Below are positions 1 through 5,570 of a stretch of DNA of 5,570 nt, piece by piece. The notes under the pieces were generated by a model. It did not search any database. It was not told where the DNA came from and worked only from the letters and a program-made list of their open reading frames with translations. The stretch lies in the NCBI GenBank assembly GCA_017461685.1, contig JAFTXF010000151.1:1-5570 (forward strand). Reading direction: 5' to 3'. A program made the translations under genes and the position numbers. Source of the DNA: Lachnospiraceae bacterium (GTDB lineage Bacteria; Bacillota; Clostridia; Lachnospirales; Lachnospiraceae). Within the stretch, counting starts at the first letter, position 1; each line of letters begins with the position of its first letter.

Positions 1-226
1 CTGTACACTCTCCCGTGTGTATCCTCTAAACACTCGCAACTCGAGGGCGCAGCCCTCTAAGTGTTCATGAGAATTCCTCACGTCGTTTCTATCTGCATCG
101 ATAGACCTTAAGTTACGTACAGTGACTTGTCGCCAAATTCGACTTGACATTCGCTCCACGGAAAACCCGGCCTGCGCTTTCACGCACCCGGCAACCTCAC
201 GCTTCATAGCTATCATGCCACAGCAA
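1..226 (-). ncRNA. Candidate structured non-coding RNA, 3' end beyond the window
   Basis: This stretch follows a good minus-strand promoter and is dense in short inverted repeats. In RNA sense (minus strand) they are: a 5-bp stem (173-177 with 182-186) closed by a GAAA tetraloop and flanked by CCGG/CCGG pairing (167-170 with 188-191); GTCG/CGAC (129-132 with 140-143); a 6-bp stem at 88-93/100-105; a 6-bp stem with one G-U pair at 66-71/77-82; a two-part stem at 29-34/60-65 and 43-48/52-57; and TACAC/GTGTA at 4-8/17-21. A longer-range pairing, 1-6 with 117-122, could close the 3' half but competes with the last hairpin. The 5' end near 226 is inferred from promoter position. I do not recognise the family with certainty; the clostridial raiA RNA motif is the one I would test first, from general resemblance in size and setting only. 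Alternatively, one minus frame is open for 72 codons from ATG 214-216 to the edge, but it has no clear Shine-Dalgarno and encodes nothing I recognise. Confidence 0.5.
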
Positions 227-231
227 GATAT

Positions 232-280
232 ACTATACACTATGATTTCCCATAATGCAAGCATTTTTTTATATTTTTCG
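232..280 (-). promoter_or_regulatory. Strong-looking sigma-A type promoter with UP-like A/T tract
   Basis: On the minus strand a -35 box TTGCAT (255-260) is followed by exactly 17 bases and a -10 box TATAGT (232-237). Immediately upstream of the -35 box, 261-280 is almost entirely A and T in runs, like the UP elements of strongly expressed genes and stable RNAs. Transcription would start about 226 and run toward the left edge, into the structured region. It points away from the polysaccharide genes and lies downstream of their probable terminator, so it appears to serve a separate unit. Confidence 0.6.
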
Positions 281-427
281 CACGCAAAATTGTTCTTTTT
301 CAGATACAATCCCCACACATCTTTCGGGGTATGATACGAGGAACCGCACCCGCTTTACTTACACTGTAACCTATGCTTTTTCGGCATTTTCTCCGAACAA
401 AGTCCTGTCTGCCCCGACACAGAATAA
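281..427. other. Intergenic stretch with nothing assignable
   Basis: This lies between the probable terminator of the polysaccharide operon and the leftward promoter. The only structure seen is a weak CCCC/GGGG inverted repeat (311-314 with 326-329, 11-base loop) with no T-run on either side. Short plus-strand open frames cross it, but they lack ribosome binding sites and recognisable protein features. Confidence 0.5.
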
Positions 428-455
428 CCCTGATGGTGATTTCCCACAATCAGGG
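428..455 (-). terminator. Hairpin after the GT2 gene, probable end of the operon transcript
   Basis: A perfect 7-bp stem, CCCTGAT (428-434) with ATCAGGG (449-455), is extended inward by three more pairs after one mismatch, leaving a 6-base loop. It begins 22 bases past the stop codon of the last polysaccharide gene. In the minus direction it is followed by TTATTCTG, a poor T-tract, so it may be a weak intrinsic terminator or a 3'-end-protecting stem. Confidence 0.45.
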
Positions 456-477
456 CAGTCTAATCCTTTTCTATATA

Positions 478-1476
478 TTATTTTCCGCGCAGCCTCATAA
501 GTCCTGCATGCACCTGCCGCACTCCCTTGGGCGCTACAGCAAATAATAATAAGTATATTTTGTTTTTACGGGTCAAATATCGGTTTCCGATAATATCTGT
601 CACATGTCCACGCACATACTTACAGATAGCCACATACTGTGTATTGTCGCGAGTCATCCGCACAATGGGAATATGCAGCAAGTATTCCAGGCGCTGAAAC
701 AAGCCAAAACGCATAGCAATCTCCTGCAGCTGTGGAAATTTTTCCTGCACCAGCTCCTGTACCATATCGGCATTGTCCACGCAGTCACCGTATACACGGC
801 TGAAATCATTTTTATCCGCCTTTCTTGTATTACTGCCAATGCGGTAAAATACATGATAAGTCTGCCCCGTCAGGCTCAACACTCCGTCCGTTTCCATAAG
901 CATCTCCACCAACAGGCGAAAATCCTCATTCAGTACACCTACCGGAAACCGGTGCTTTTCAAATAAATTTCTGGCTACCAGCTTTGTGCAGTAAGAGCAA
1001 TCTCCCCGGTGCATCAGAAGCTCTTTCATAAATTCTGCCGAAGGAATAAAGATATCCTCTGCCGGCGGTTCGCAGATATTAGGCAGCTTACGCCCCTCTG
1101 CATCCACCTCATCACGGCCAATTTGGGCAATCCCGGCACTGCTTTTTAAAATTCCCTGCACCAGCCGCTCATACATATCCGCAGAAATATAATCGTCACT
1201 GTCTACAAATCCCAAATACTCGCCCTTTGCCTTTGTGATACCCAGGTTTCTGGCCGAGGAGGAACCGCCGTTTTCCTTATGAAAAACATGCACGCGCTCA
1301 TCCCGGGCCGCCAGTTCATCGCACAGAGCTCCCGTTCCATCGGTCGAACCGTCATCCACCAAAATCAATTCCAGATTCCGGTAAGTCTGATTTAATATAG
1401 AAGAAACACATCTGGGTAAATATTCTTTTATATTATACACAGGTACAATCACGCTAATAAGCGGTCTTAGTTCCAT
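478..1476 (-). CDS. GT2 family glycosyltransferase (GT-A fold), polysaccharide assembly
   Basis: The 332-residue product is predicted to transfer a sugar from a nucleotide-sugar donor to a lipid-linked saccharide at the inner face of the membrane. The GT-A domain fills residues 6 to about 120: the opening strand ISVIVPVYN (7-15), nucleotide-binding VDDGSTD (40-46), NGGSSSARN (69-77), and the metal-binding DSDD at 92-95. The C-terminal third is variable and ends in a basic, partly hydrophobic stretch (about 300-332), as is common in EpsJ-like enzymes and suggestive of membrane association. Length is typical and no key residue is missing. The start is fixed by GGAGAGG (1482-1488) five bases upstream of the ATG. 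It is the last gene of the leftward cluster, 107 bp after its upstream neighbour, the widest gap apart from the inserted element. Donor sugar and linkage cannot be told from sequence. Confidence 0.93.
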   Translation of the reverse strand: MELRPLISVIVPVYNIKEYLPRCVSSILNQTYRNLELILVDDGSTDGTGALCDELAARDERVHVFHKENGGSSSARNLGITKAKGEYLGFVDSDDYISADMYERLVQGILKSSAGIAQIGRDEVDAEGRKLPNICEPPAEDIFIPSAEFMKELLMHRGDCSYCTKLVARNLFEKHRFPVGVLNEDFRLLVEMLMETDGVLSLTGQTYHVFYRIGSNTRKADKNDFSRVYGDCVDNADMVQELVQEKFPQLQEIAMRFGLFQRLEYLLHIPIVRMTRDNTQYVAICKYVRGHVTDIIGNRYLTRKNKIYLLLFAVAPKGVRQVHAGLMRLRGK

Positions 1477-1543
1477 GCAAACCTCTCCATTCTGCCGTCA
1501 CCACGGCTGTACTATTTCCATAACCGCAAAACACCGGTTCGTA

Positions 1544-1573
1544 CTTATATTCGTTATTTTCACACGCAGCCAA
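1544..1573 (-). promoter_or_regulatory. Weak candidate internal promoter before the GT2 gene
   Basis: In the 107-bp gap upstream of the GT2 gene, a minus-strand TTGGCT (1568-1573) lies 18 bases before TATAAG (1544-1549). Both boxes are imperfect and the gap is not notably A/T-rich, so this may be chance. A weak 5-bp hairpin (1522-1526 with 1535-1539) lies just downstream. Read-through from the upstream gene is equally likely to drive GT2 expression. Confidence 0.2.
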
Positions 1574-1583
1574 TATGCTATGT

Positions 1584-2735
1584 TTAGGCTTTGCTCAATG
1601 GCCCCGTGGCAAATTCAGGTAATTTCTCTCCCTTCAGTTCTGCACACATACATGCAAACAGACGCTCTGCCGCCACATCTGCATTCCAGTTATCCCGAAC
1701 CGACTCATAGGCCGCACGCCCCAACCGCTCACGCAAGTCGGCATCTTTCATCAACTGCTCTACATATTTCAGTAATTCCTCAAAATGACCGTTACGGTAA
1801 TAAAATCCGTTACAGCCCTGCTCTATCAAATAAGGTGCTGCGCCCATGGCTTTATTAGCCACTACAGCACAGCCGCTGTTCATAGCCTCATTGATTACCG
1901 CACCCCAGCCCTCACCGTAGTCACTGGTGGTCAGGTAAATATCACATTTCTCCATATACGTACGTACTTTGTCCGGATTCTGGTTGCCGAGAAATACAAC
2001 CCTATCCTCCACCTGAAGTTCCTTCGCATAGGCGCGCGTGGTCTCTTCCATAACACCGCCCCCTGCCATGGTCAAAGTGAAAGCATACCCGGCTTCTTTT
2101 AAAGCCCCGGCAAGCTTTATAGGCACCTCCGGATGCTTCCAGTCAATCATGCGGGCTGCCCAAAACAAACTCACACCTGCGCCGCAACGGGAGGTCTTAC
2201 CGTCCCATAATGTTTCCCATTCATACTGCTTGCAGGCCGGGAAATATCCGAACCGGAATTTCTTGCCGGGATATGCCAATACCAAACGGTAATCTCCTGC
2301 CACATAAGCTCCTGCACAAAGCAAATACACTCTGCTGCGACCGTATCTGGTGTGGTCCAAAAACTTTTTCCGAAGACCTCTTGGAGAAATAAACTTATAG
2401 CGGCCGTTTTTGTACAAGCGCTCGCTGTAGCGCCAAACAGGCTTACCTGTCTTTAACCGGTTTTGAATATAACATTCCTCATCCGTACCGCCGAATATTA
2501 CCGCATCCGCTTCATCAATCTGCTGCTGACACACCTCAGGCTTCTCCCAATAATTGGCCAAATAGGGAGCATTACGAAAGACCTCCCCCCAGCCCATACG
2601 CACACGTTCTTCCTCCATGGCCTCCGTCTGCATAAAGGTGTAAGAACCTCCGGCCTCCTGACACAACGCATACAGGCGGTCTGACATGGACTGCTGGTGA
2701 TGATTAAAATAATTTGATACAAAAACTATATTCAT
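1584..2735 (-). CDS. GT4 family glycosyltransferase (GT-B fold)
   Basis: The 383-residue product is a retaining-type glycosyltransferase expected to extend the repeat unit in the cytoplasm. The N-terminal acceptor half starts with the strand MNIVFVSNYFNHH and has a further Rossmann-like strand, ADAVIFGG, at 76-83. The C-terminal donor half carries SLFWAARMIDWKHP (189-202), with R195 and K200 at the positions usual for phosphate binding; a glycine-rich turn MAGGG (223-227); VVFLGNQ (246-252); and the family signature E275-x7-E283 within GEGWGAVINEAM. All key residues are present and the length is normal. The gene starts 23 bp after the upstream glycosyltransferase stop, so they are probably co-transcribed. 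The Shine-Dalgarno is weak (AGAG about 8 bases before ATG 2733-2735), the poorest of the cluster, which hints at coupling to upstream translation. The N-terminal half is typical of polysaccharide-cluster GT4 enzymes of unknown specificity. Confidence 0.92.
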   Translation of the reverse strand: MNIVFVSNYFNHHQQSMSDRLYALCQEAGGSYTFMQTEAMEEERVRMGWGEVFRNAPYLANYWEKPEVCQQQIDEADAVIFGGTDEECYIQNRLKTGKPVWRYSERLYKNGRYKFISPRGLRKKFLDHTRYGRSRVYLLCAGAYVAGDYRLVLAYPGKKFRFGYFPACKQYEWETLWDGKTSRCGAGVSLFWAARMIDWKHPEVPIKLAGALKEAGYAFTLTMAGGGVMEETTRAYAKELQVEDRVVFLGNQNPDKVRTYMEKCDIYLTTSDYGEGWGAVINEAMNSGCAVVANKAMGAAPYLIEQGCNGFYYRNGHFEELLKYVEQLMKDADLRERLGRAAYESVRDNWNADVAAERLFACMCAELKGEKLPEFATGPLSKA

Positions 2736-2758
2736 ACTATATCTCTATTCGTCTTTTT

Positions 2759-4099
2759 TCACTCTGTTTTTCCTGTGACATTTTTGTAAATTTCAATCAG
2801 GCGGTCGTTATTTACCGCAGCGTTATGGGTTTTCAGAGCATGCGCTTTTGCCCTTGCTGCCTTCTGTATTGCAGATGGAATGTCCCCAAACACCTGACAC
2901 ACTGCCTCTGCAAGCCTGTCGCTGATACGCGCCAGTTCTTCTTCCTCCTCAGCACGCTCCACACAAAAGCCATCAAACATCGTCCCCTCATCAGCCTTTA
3001 ATATGGTAGGAATACCGCCCACATAGGAAGTCACAACCGGTGTCCCTAAAAGCATGGCCTCCCCCATAGAATTGGGAGAATTCTCCATACTGGAAGCGCA
3101 TACAAAGGCCTGGCATTTCAAGTACTGCGCCTTCATCTCCTCTGCGGTAAGCTTTCCGAGAAAATGTACTTTTCCCTCCAGCCCATACCGGGAAATCAGC
3201 TTTTCCAAATATACACCGTAAGCCGAAATTTTCAACCTGCCCTGCAAATTCCTGCTGCGTAACAGACTGTTGCCTGCCACATACACCCGGGCATCCGGAT
3301 ACTTCTCCAAAATCTTGGGCAGAGCTGACAACATATAATGCAATCCCTTCAGCGGATAATCCCCCTGACTGAAAAATAAACGGTGCGGTTCACAGCGCTC
3401 CAAAGACCACTGCCCCAAATAAAATTCTTTACGCAGCGTCTCATTCAAAGCATGATACTCTGCTCCGGGATTCCACTTGCAGGTCCAATACTTATCCCAC
3501 TCTGTTCTGCCTGTCACATGACCGGTACCCTGGATCGCTGCAAGCTCCCACTGACCTCTGTCTTCAAACTTCTGCTGTTGTTTCAGCAAGGTGTCCTGCT
3601 TCACCAAATCCCTGAACGTAACGCTTCTCTGCACCTTCTGCGGCAAATTGGCCATATAAGCACCGGCACACACCCTACACAAGCCCTGAACACCTATTAA
3701 CGTCCGCGACCGTCTGCCAAAGCTTTTGACTGCTGCCAAAGTATGGGGATATTCCGTGCCGAAGCAATGAATCATATCCGGTTTGAAATGTTCGAAAATC
3801 CGCACCATATCCTGCTCCACAGCCATATCATACTGCTCCGGCATAGAAGTATCTTCTCTAAAACCGTAAAAAGGAATATCATAATTCTCGTGAACCACCA
3901 GAGCATCCTGTAAAAAGGGCTGCCCTTTACCCACAGGAAATGCAACTCCCAGCTGCACTTCTTCCTCAGGGTGTGCTTCATTAAAATGAAGCACCGCATC
4001 CAGCAGACCTGTAATCCAGCCCTCTTTGTTATTTACTTCCTGCCCCAATTTAACAGCAATCCTGGGCAGCATAATATTACAAATCCAAAGTACACGCAT
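2759..4099 (-). CDS. GT4 family glycosyltransferase (GT-B fold), start reassigned
   Basis: With ATG at 4097-4099 the product has 446 residues. It is a GT-B enzyme with an N-terminal strand MRVLWICNIMLP, a glycine-containing acceptor-side loop (about 19-31), and IHCFGTEYPHT at 110-120. The donor domain shows FFSQGDYPLKGLHYML (242-257) with K251-G252 in the phosphate-binding segment; VYVAGN (272-277); VHFLGKL (311-317); and the signature E339-x7-E347 (ENSPNSMGE), followed by GTPVVTSYVGGIPT, which usually contacts the nucleotide. It probably adds one sugar of the repeat unit. The frame stays open upstream to an ATG at 4244-4246, but those 49 codons (containing SSDCGYRLASLRTD) lie mostly inside a palindromic inserted element and match no glycosyltransferase N-terminus. 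The chosen start begins the first beta strand exactly and has a strong ribosome binding site. The next gene follows after 23 bp. Acceptor and sugar are unknown. Confidence 0.92.
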   Translation of the reverse strand: MRVLWICNIMLPRIAVKLGQEVNNKEGWITGLLDAVLHFNEAHPEEEVQLGVAFPVGKGQPFLQDALVVHENYDIPFYGFREDTSMPEQYDMAVEQDMVRIFEHFKPDMIHCFGTEYPHTLAAVKSFGRRSRTLIGVQGLCRVCAGAYMANLPQKVQRSVTFRDLVKQDTLLKQQQKFEDRGQWELAAIQGTGHVTGRTEWDKYWTCKWNPGAEYHALNETLRKEFYLGQWSLERCEPHRLFFSQGDYPLKGLHYMLSALPKILEKYPDARVYVAGNSLLRSRNLQGRLKISAYGVYLEKLISRYGLEGKVHFLGKLTAEEMKAQYLKCQAFVCASSMENSPNSMGEAMLLGTPVVTSYVGGIPTILKADEGTMFDGFCVERAEEEEELARISDRLAEAVCQVFGDIPSAIQKAARAKAHALKTHNAAVNNDRLIEIYKNVTGKTE

Positions 4100-4104
4100 A
4101 ACGT

Positions 4105-4114
4105 CCCTTTCCTT
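4105..4114 (-). promoter_or_regulatory. Ribosome binding site deciding the GT4 start at 4099
   Basis: On the minus strand AAGGAAAGGG ends five bases before ATG 4097-4099. It lies outside the palindromic element, whose nearest edge (4121) is only 6 bases away. A stable stem at that edge could therefore affect ribosome access. This site supports the short form of the glycosyltransferase over the version extended by 49 codons. Confidence 0.8.
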
Positions 4115-4120
4115 AGAGAA

Positions 4121-4355
4121 TTGGGACGCAGCGGTGCCTGCAGCACGGAGTACATATATTCCGGTACAGGGGCCTTGAAAAGCGTCGGTCCTTAGTGAAG
4201 CAAGGCGATAGCCGCAGTCTGAACTTAGTACCGTTACGTTTTTCATGGAGCTGCCTTAGCATGCAGGGCGAAGGTCCGGTGGACCTTTGCATCGTAGAGA
4301 GCGACCCTGAGACGGAATATATGTACTCCGTGCTGCAGACACCTCCGCGTCCCAA
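4121..4355. repeat. 235-bp palindromic element with 43-base terminal inverted repeats (MITE- or REP-like)
   Basis: The left arm (4121-4163) and the reverse complement of the right arm (4313-4355) agree at 40 of 43 positions, including an unbroken run of 26 at the inner ends. The ends read TTGGGACGC and GCGTCCCAA. The 149-base interior holds further pairings: CGGTAC (4162-4167, overlapping the arm end by two bases) with GTACCG (4228-4233), a nested hairpin at 4261-4292, and CCTT/AAGG at 4190-4193/4202-4205. No transposase is encoded. Short frames cross it, and both arms can be read as CSTEYIYS, which would yield spurious small proteins in automatic annotation. It fills almost all of the gap between the epsG-like stop and the next ribosome binding site; without it the gap would be 36 bp. 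I see no clear target-site duplication. It could be a non-autonomous transposable element or a structured RNA unit. Whether it recurs in the genome cannot be seen here. Confidence 0.85.
4261..4292. repeat. Nested hairpin inside the palindromic element
   Basis: AAGGTCC (4271-4277) pairs perfectly with GGACCTT (4281-4287) across a 3-base loop. This is enclosed by ATGCA (4261-4265) pairing with TGCAT (4288-4292), with five unpaired bases on one side only. It is a compact GC-containing stem that would form in RNA from either strand. Confidence 0.7.
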
Positions 4356-4370
4356 TAATCCATCATCATC

Positions 4371-5480
4371 TTAATTAAAAATCCAATTCAAATATGGAAG
4401 CAGTCGGATATTGATATCGTATGCTGTCCATAGAAAAAATCCAAAATATACCACAAATGCACTCAGTGTGCCTATGGTCAAAAAGGTCTTCCACGGGCCT
4501 TTTTTCATGTGATACAGGCAGCCGCTTACCAGAAAAATCTGAAAAATTGCAAAGTAGTTGGCTACTCTGGTCACCTCAGGTATAAAAGAGCCGAAGGTAT
4601 TGATAATCAGCGCTGCGATATTGGCCCAAAAGTAGAACCGCATATGAGTCCTGTCTTTGACAGAATCCCTGTAGCATATCAGTGCTAAAATCAGACAGCA
4701 CAGGCACCGGAAAATATTGACAATACTGGTCTCGCCACTATCAAAGGCGGTATTTTCGTAGTAAGGATAAAAGGTAAATATGATATTCCGGTAAAAATCC
4801 TGCAGAAATATCATGGATAATATCAACGCACTGCCGGCTGCTATGACCCACTTATTGAGGCGAACATCACACAACAATCGGATCACTATATATCCCGGTA
4901 TGACCAAAAGCACCGATTTGTGAAACAGCGCAGCAATCAGTATCCATGCAATAAATTTACCGTATTCCTTACGGATGGCAAATTTGGCAGCGTACATTAC
5001 CATGGCAATAACCAGATAATATCGCACGGTATTCAGGCTCTGAAAATAATATCCATTGGTCATCAGCAAAAAAATCGCGCCCCAGTACCACTCTGCCTGG
5101 TCATAAACTGCCTTTACCATAAATGCCACTGTCACAATGGAAAAAAATGCAAATATAGGCAGGTAATTGTCATATCCCAAAAGCTTCTGCATCCAGTACA
5201 CAATAAAGTTAAAGCCTGGTTCACTGGCCACTTCACGCCCTGCATAAATCAGCTCGAAATTCAGGCGATACACCCAATAGTCATTTCCTACAGCTATTCG
5301 GCAGGCACTGACTCCCGTAAGCAGCAGGTATATCCCCGCAGAAGCTGCAAGATTCACTGCCTGCTGCCTGTCCACGCCATACCTGCGGTGGCCGTATATA
5401 TAACCGGCTGCATATTCACTGTTTTTTACAAAGGCAGCCAGCACCAGAACCGCCACCGTTAAGGTAATATAGACCAGCAT
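4371..5480 (-). CDS. epsG: EpsG-family polytopic membrane protein, probable polysaccharide polymerase (Wzy-like)
   Basis: The 369-residue product is hydrophobic, with roughly ten predicted membrane segments: about 2-18, 42-60, 105-122, 131-142, 152-166, 176-200, 209-226, 254-270, 283-299, 306-323 and 331-352, some of them borderline. Conserved EpsG-family features are visible: the first helix followed by a short basic loop, CRIAVGNDYWVY (60-71), an EPGF segment (87-90), NTVRYYL (150-156), FHKS (186-189) and the C-terminal EVTRVANYF (302-310). Proteins of this family are thought to join lipid-linked repeat units on the outer face of the membrane in Wzy-dependent export; the role here rests on family membership plus the three neighbouring glycosyltransferases. 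The start is supported by AGGAG seven bases before ATG 5478-5480. Only 16 bp separate it from the upstream gene, so it is co-transcribed. Its stop is followed after 15 bp by the palindromic element. The symbol is by family, not proven orthology with the Bacillus subtilis gene. Confidence 0.85.
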   Translation of the reverse strand: MLVYITLTVAVLVLAAFVKNSEYAAGYIYGHRRYGVDRQQAVNLAASAGIYLLLTGVSACRIAVGNDYWVYRLNFELIYAGREVASEPGFNFIVYWMQKLLGYDNYLPIFAFFSIVTVAFMVKAVYDQAEWYWGAIFLLMTNGYYFQSLNTVRYYLVIAMVMYAAKFAIRKEYGKFIAWILIAALFHKSVLLVIPGYIVIRLLCDVRLNKWVIAAGSALILSMIFLQDFYRNIIFTFYPYYENTAFDSGETSIVNIFRCLCCLILALICYRDSVKDRTHMRFYFWANIAALIINTFGSFIPEVTRVANYFAIFQIFLVSGCLYHMKKGPWKTFLTIGTLSAFVVYFGFFLWTAYDINIRLLPYLNWIFN

Positions 5481-5496
5481 TCCTCTTCTCCTGTCG

Positions 5497-5570
5497 TTAC
5501 TTTCTTACATCCTTTCTGCCGAAACTCTTCATCTTATAAAGCATTTTCTTGGCGGCCTGATACAGGCTTC
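5497..5570 (-). CDS. C-terminal end of an unidentified upstream gene of the operon (partial)
   Basis: The frame entering from the right edge reads SLYQAAKKMLYKMKSFGRKD and three more residues before TAA at 5497-5499, giving 23 codons. The other two minus frames stop in this stretch, but also within the last 40 bases, so the assignment rests on position and composition rather than on length. The tail is basic and amphipathic, as is common at the ends of cytoplasmic glycosyltransferases or other enzymes in such clusters, but nothing identifies the family. The stop lies 16 bp before the epsG-like start, and that gap carries the epsG ribosome binding site, consistent with one operon continuing beyond the window. 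Confidence 0.6.
   Translation of the reverse strand, partial: SLYQAAKKMLYKMKSFGRKDVRK

Noticed and set aside
1..216. Minus-strand frame open for 72 codons from ATG 214-216 to the left edge
   Set aside because: It has no convincing Shine-Dalgarno, an unfamiliar basic protein sequence, and coincides with dense stem-loops. It is kept only as the alternative to the non-coding RNA call.
122..500. Two overlapping short plus-strand open frames (122-334 and 255-500) in the left intergenic region
   Set aside because: Both are low-complexity, lack a ribosome binding site, overlap each other, and cross the minus-strand promoter and the terminator hairpin.
604..966. Plus-strand open frame of 120 codons
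   Set aside because: It is antisense to the GT2 gene and has no family features; a real gene is clear on the other strand.
4113..4355. Minus-strand open frame of 80 codons starting from TTG within the palindromic element
   Set aside because: It lies almost wholly inside the inverted-repeat element, begins at the repeat's first base, has no Shine-Dalgarno, and its composition follows the repeat rather than a protein family.
4116..4360. Target-site duplication flanking the palindromic element
   Set aside because: The bases on the two sides (AGAGAA or AATT on the left, TAAT or AATAAT on the right) do not form a convincing direct repeat, so none is claimed.
4920..5462. Plus-strand open frame of 180 codons
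   Set aside because: It is antisense to the well-supported epsG-like gene, is rich in His, Gln and Cys as expected for a shadow frame, and has no recognisable domain.
1..5570. CRISPR array, tRNA or rRNA genes
   Set aside because: No regularly spaced direct repeats and no tRNA or rRNA hallmarks were seen on either strand.

Overview
The window is part of an exopolysaccharide or capsule locus from a Gram-positive bacterium, most likely a clostridial (Lachnospiraceae-like) gut Firmicute. That assignment rests on strong purine-rich Shine-Dalgarno sites, moderate GC, tight co-directional gene packing and the style of the EpsG and glycosyltransferase proteins. It is an inference, because no marker gene is present.

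All protein genes lie on the minus strand, so the locus reads from right to left. From the right edge they are: the last 23 codons of an unidentified gene (5497-5570); an EpsG-family polytopic membrane protein, the presumed repeat-unit polymerase (4371-5480); a GT4 glycosyltransferase (2759-4099); a second GT4 glycosyltransferase (1584-2735); and a GT2 glycosyltransferase with a GT-A fold (478-1476). A hairpin at 428-455, just after the GT2 stop, is a plausible end of the transcript. In the expected division of labour, the three cytoplasmic transferases add sugars to a lipid-linked repeat unit and the EpsG protein polymerises exported units. No flippase, chain-length regulator or initiating phosphoglycosyltransferase is visible here.

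Two non-coding regions stand out. Between the epsG-like stop and the next gene sits a 235-bp element (4121-4355) with 43-base terminal inverted repeats (40 of 43 identical). Removing it leaves an ordinary 36-bp operonic gap, so it looks inserted. Its sequence happens to be open in frame with the downstream glycosyltransferase and would add about 49 spurious residues to that protein. The real start is at 4099, behind a strong Shine-Dalgarno site.

At the left edge (about 1-226, minus strand) is a stretch rich in short stem-loops, one of them capped by a GAAA tetraloop. It lies directly downstream of a well-spaced promoter with an A/T-rich UP-like tract. I read it as the start of a structured non-coding RNA that continues beyond the window. 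A 72-codon open frame through the same bases is the main competing explanation. The rest of the left intergenic region (281-427) holds nothing I can assign.
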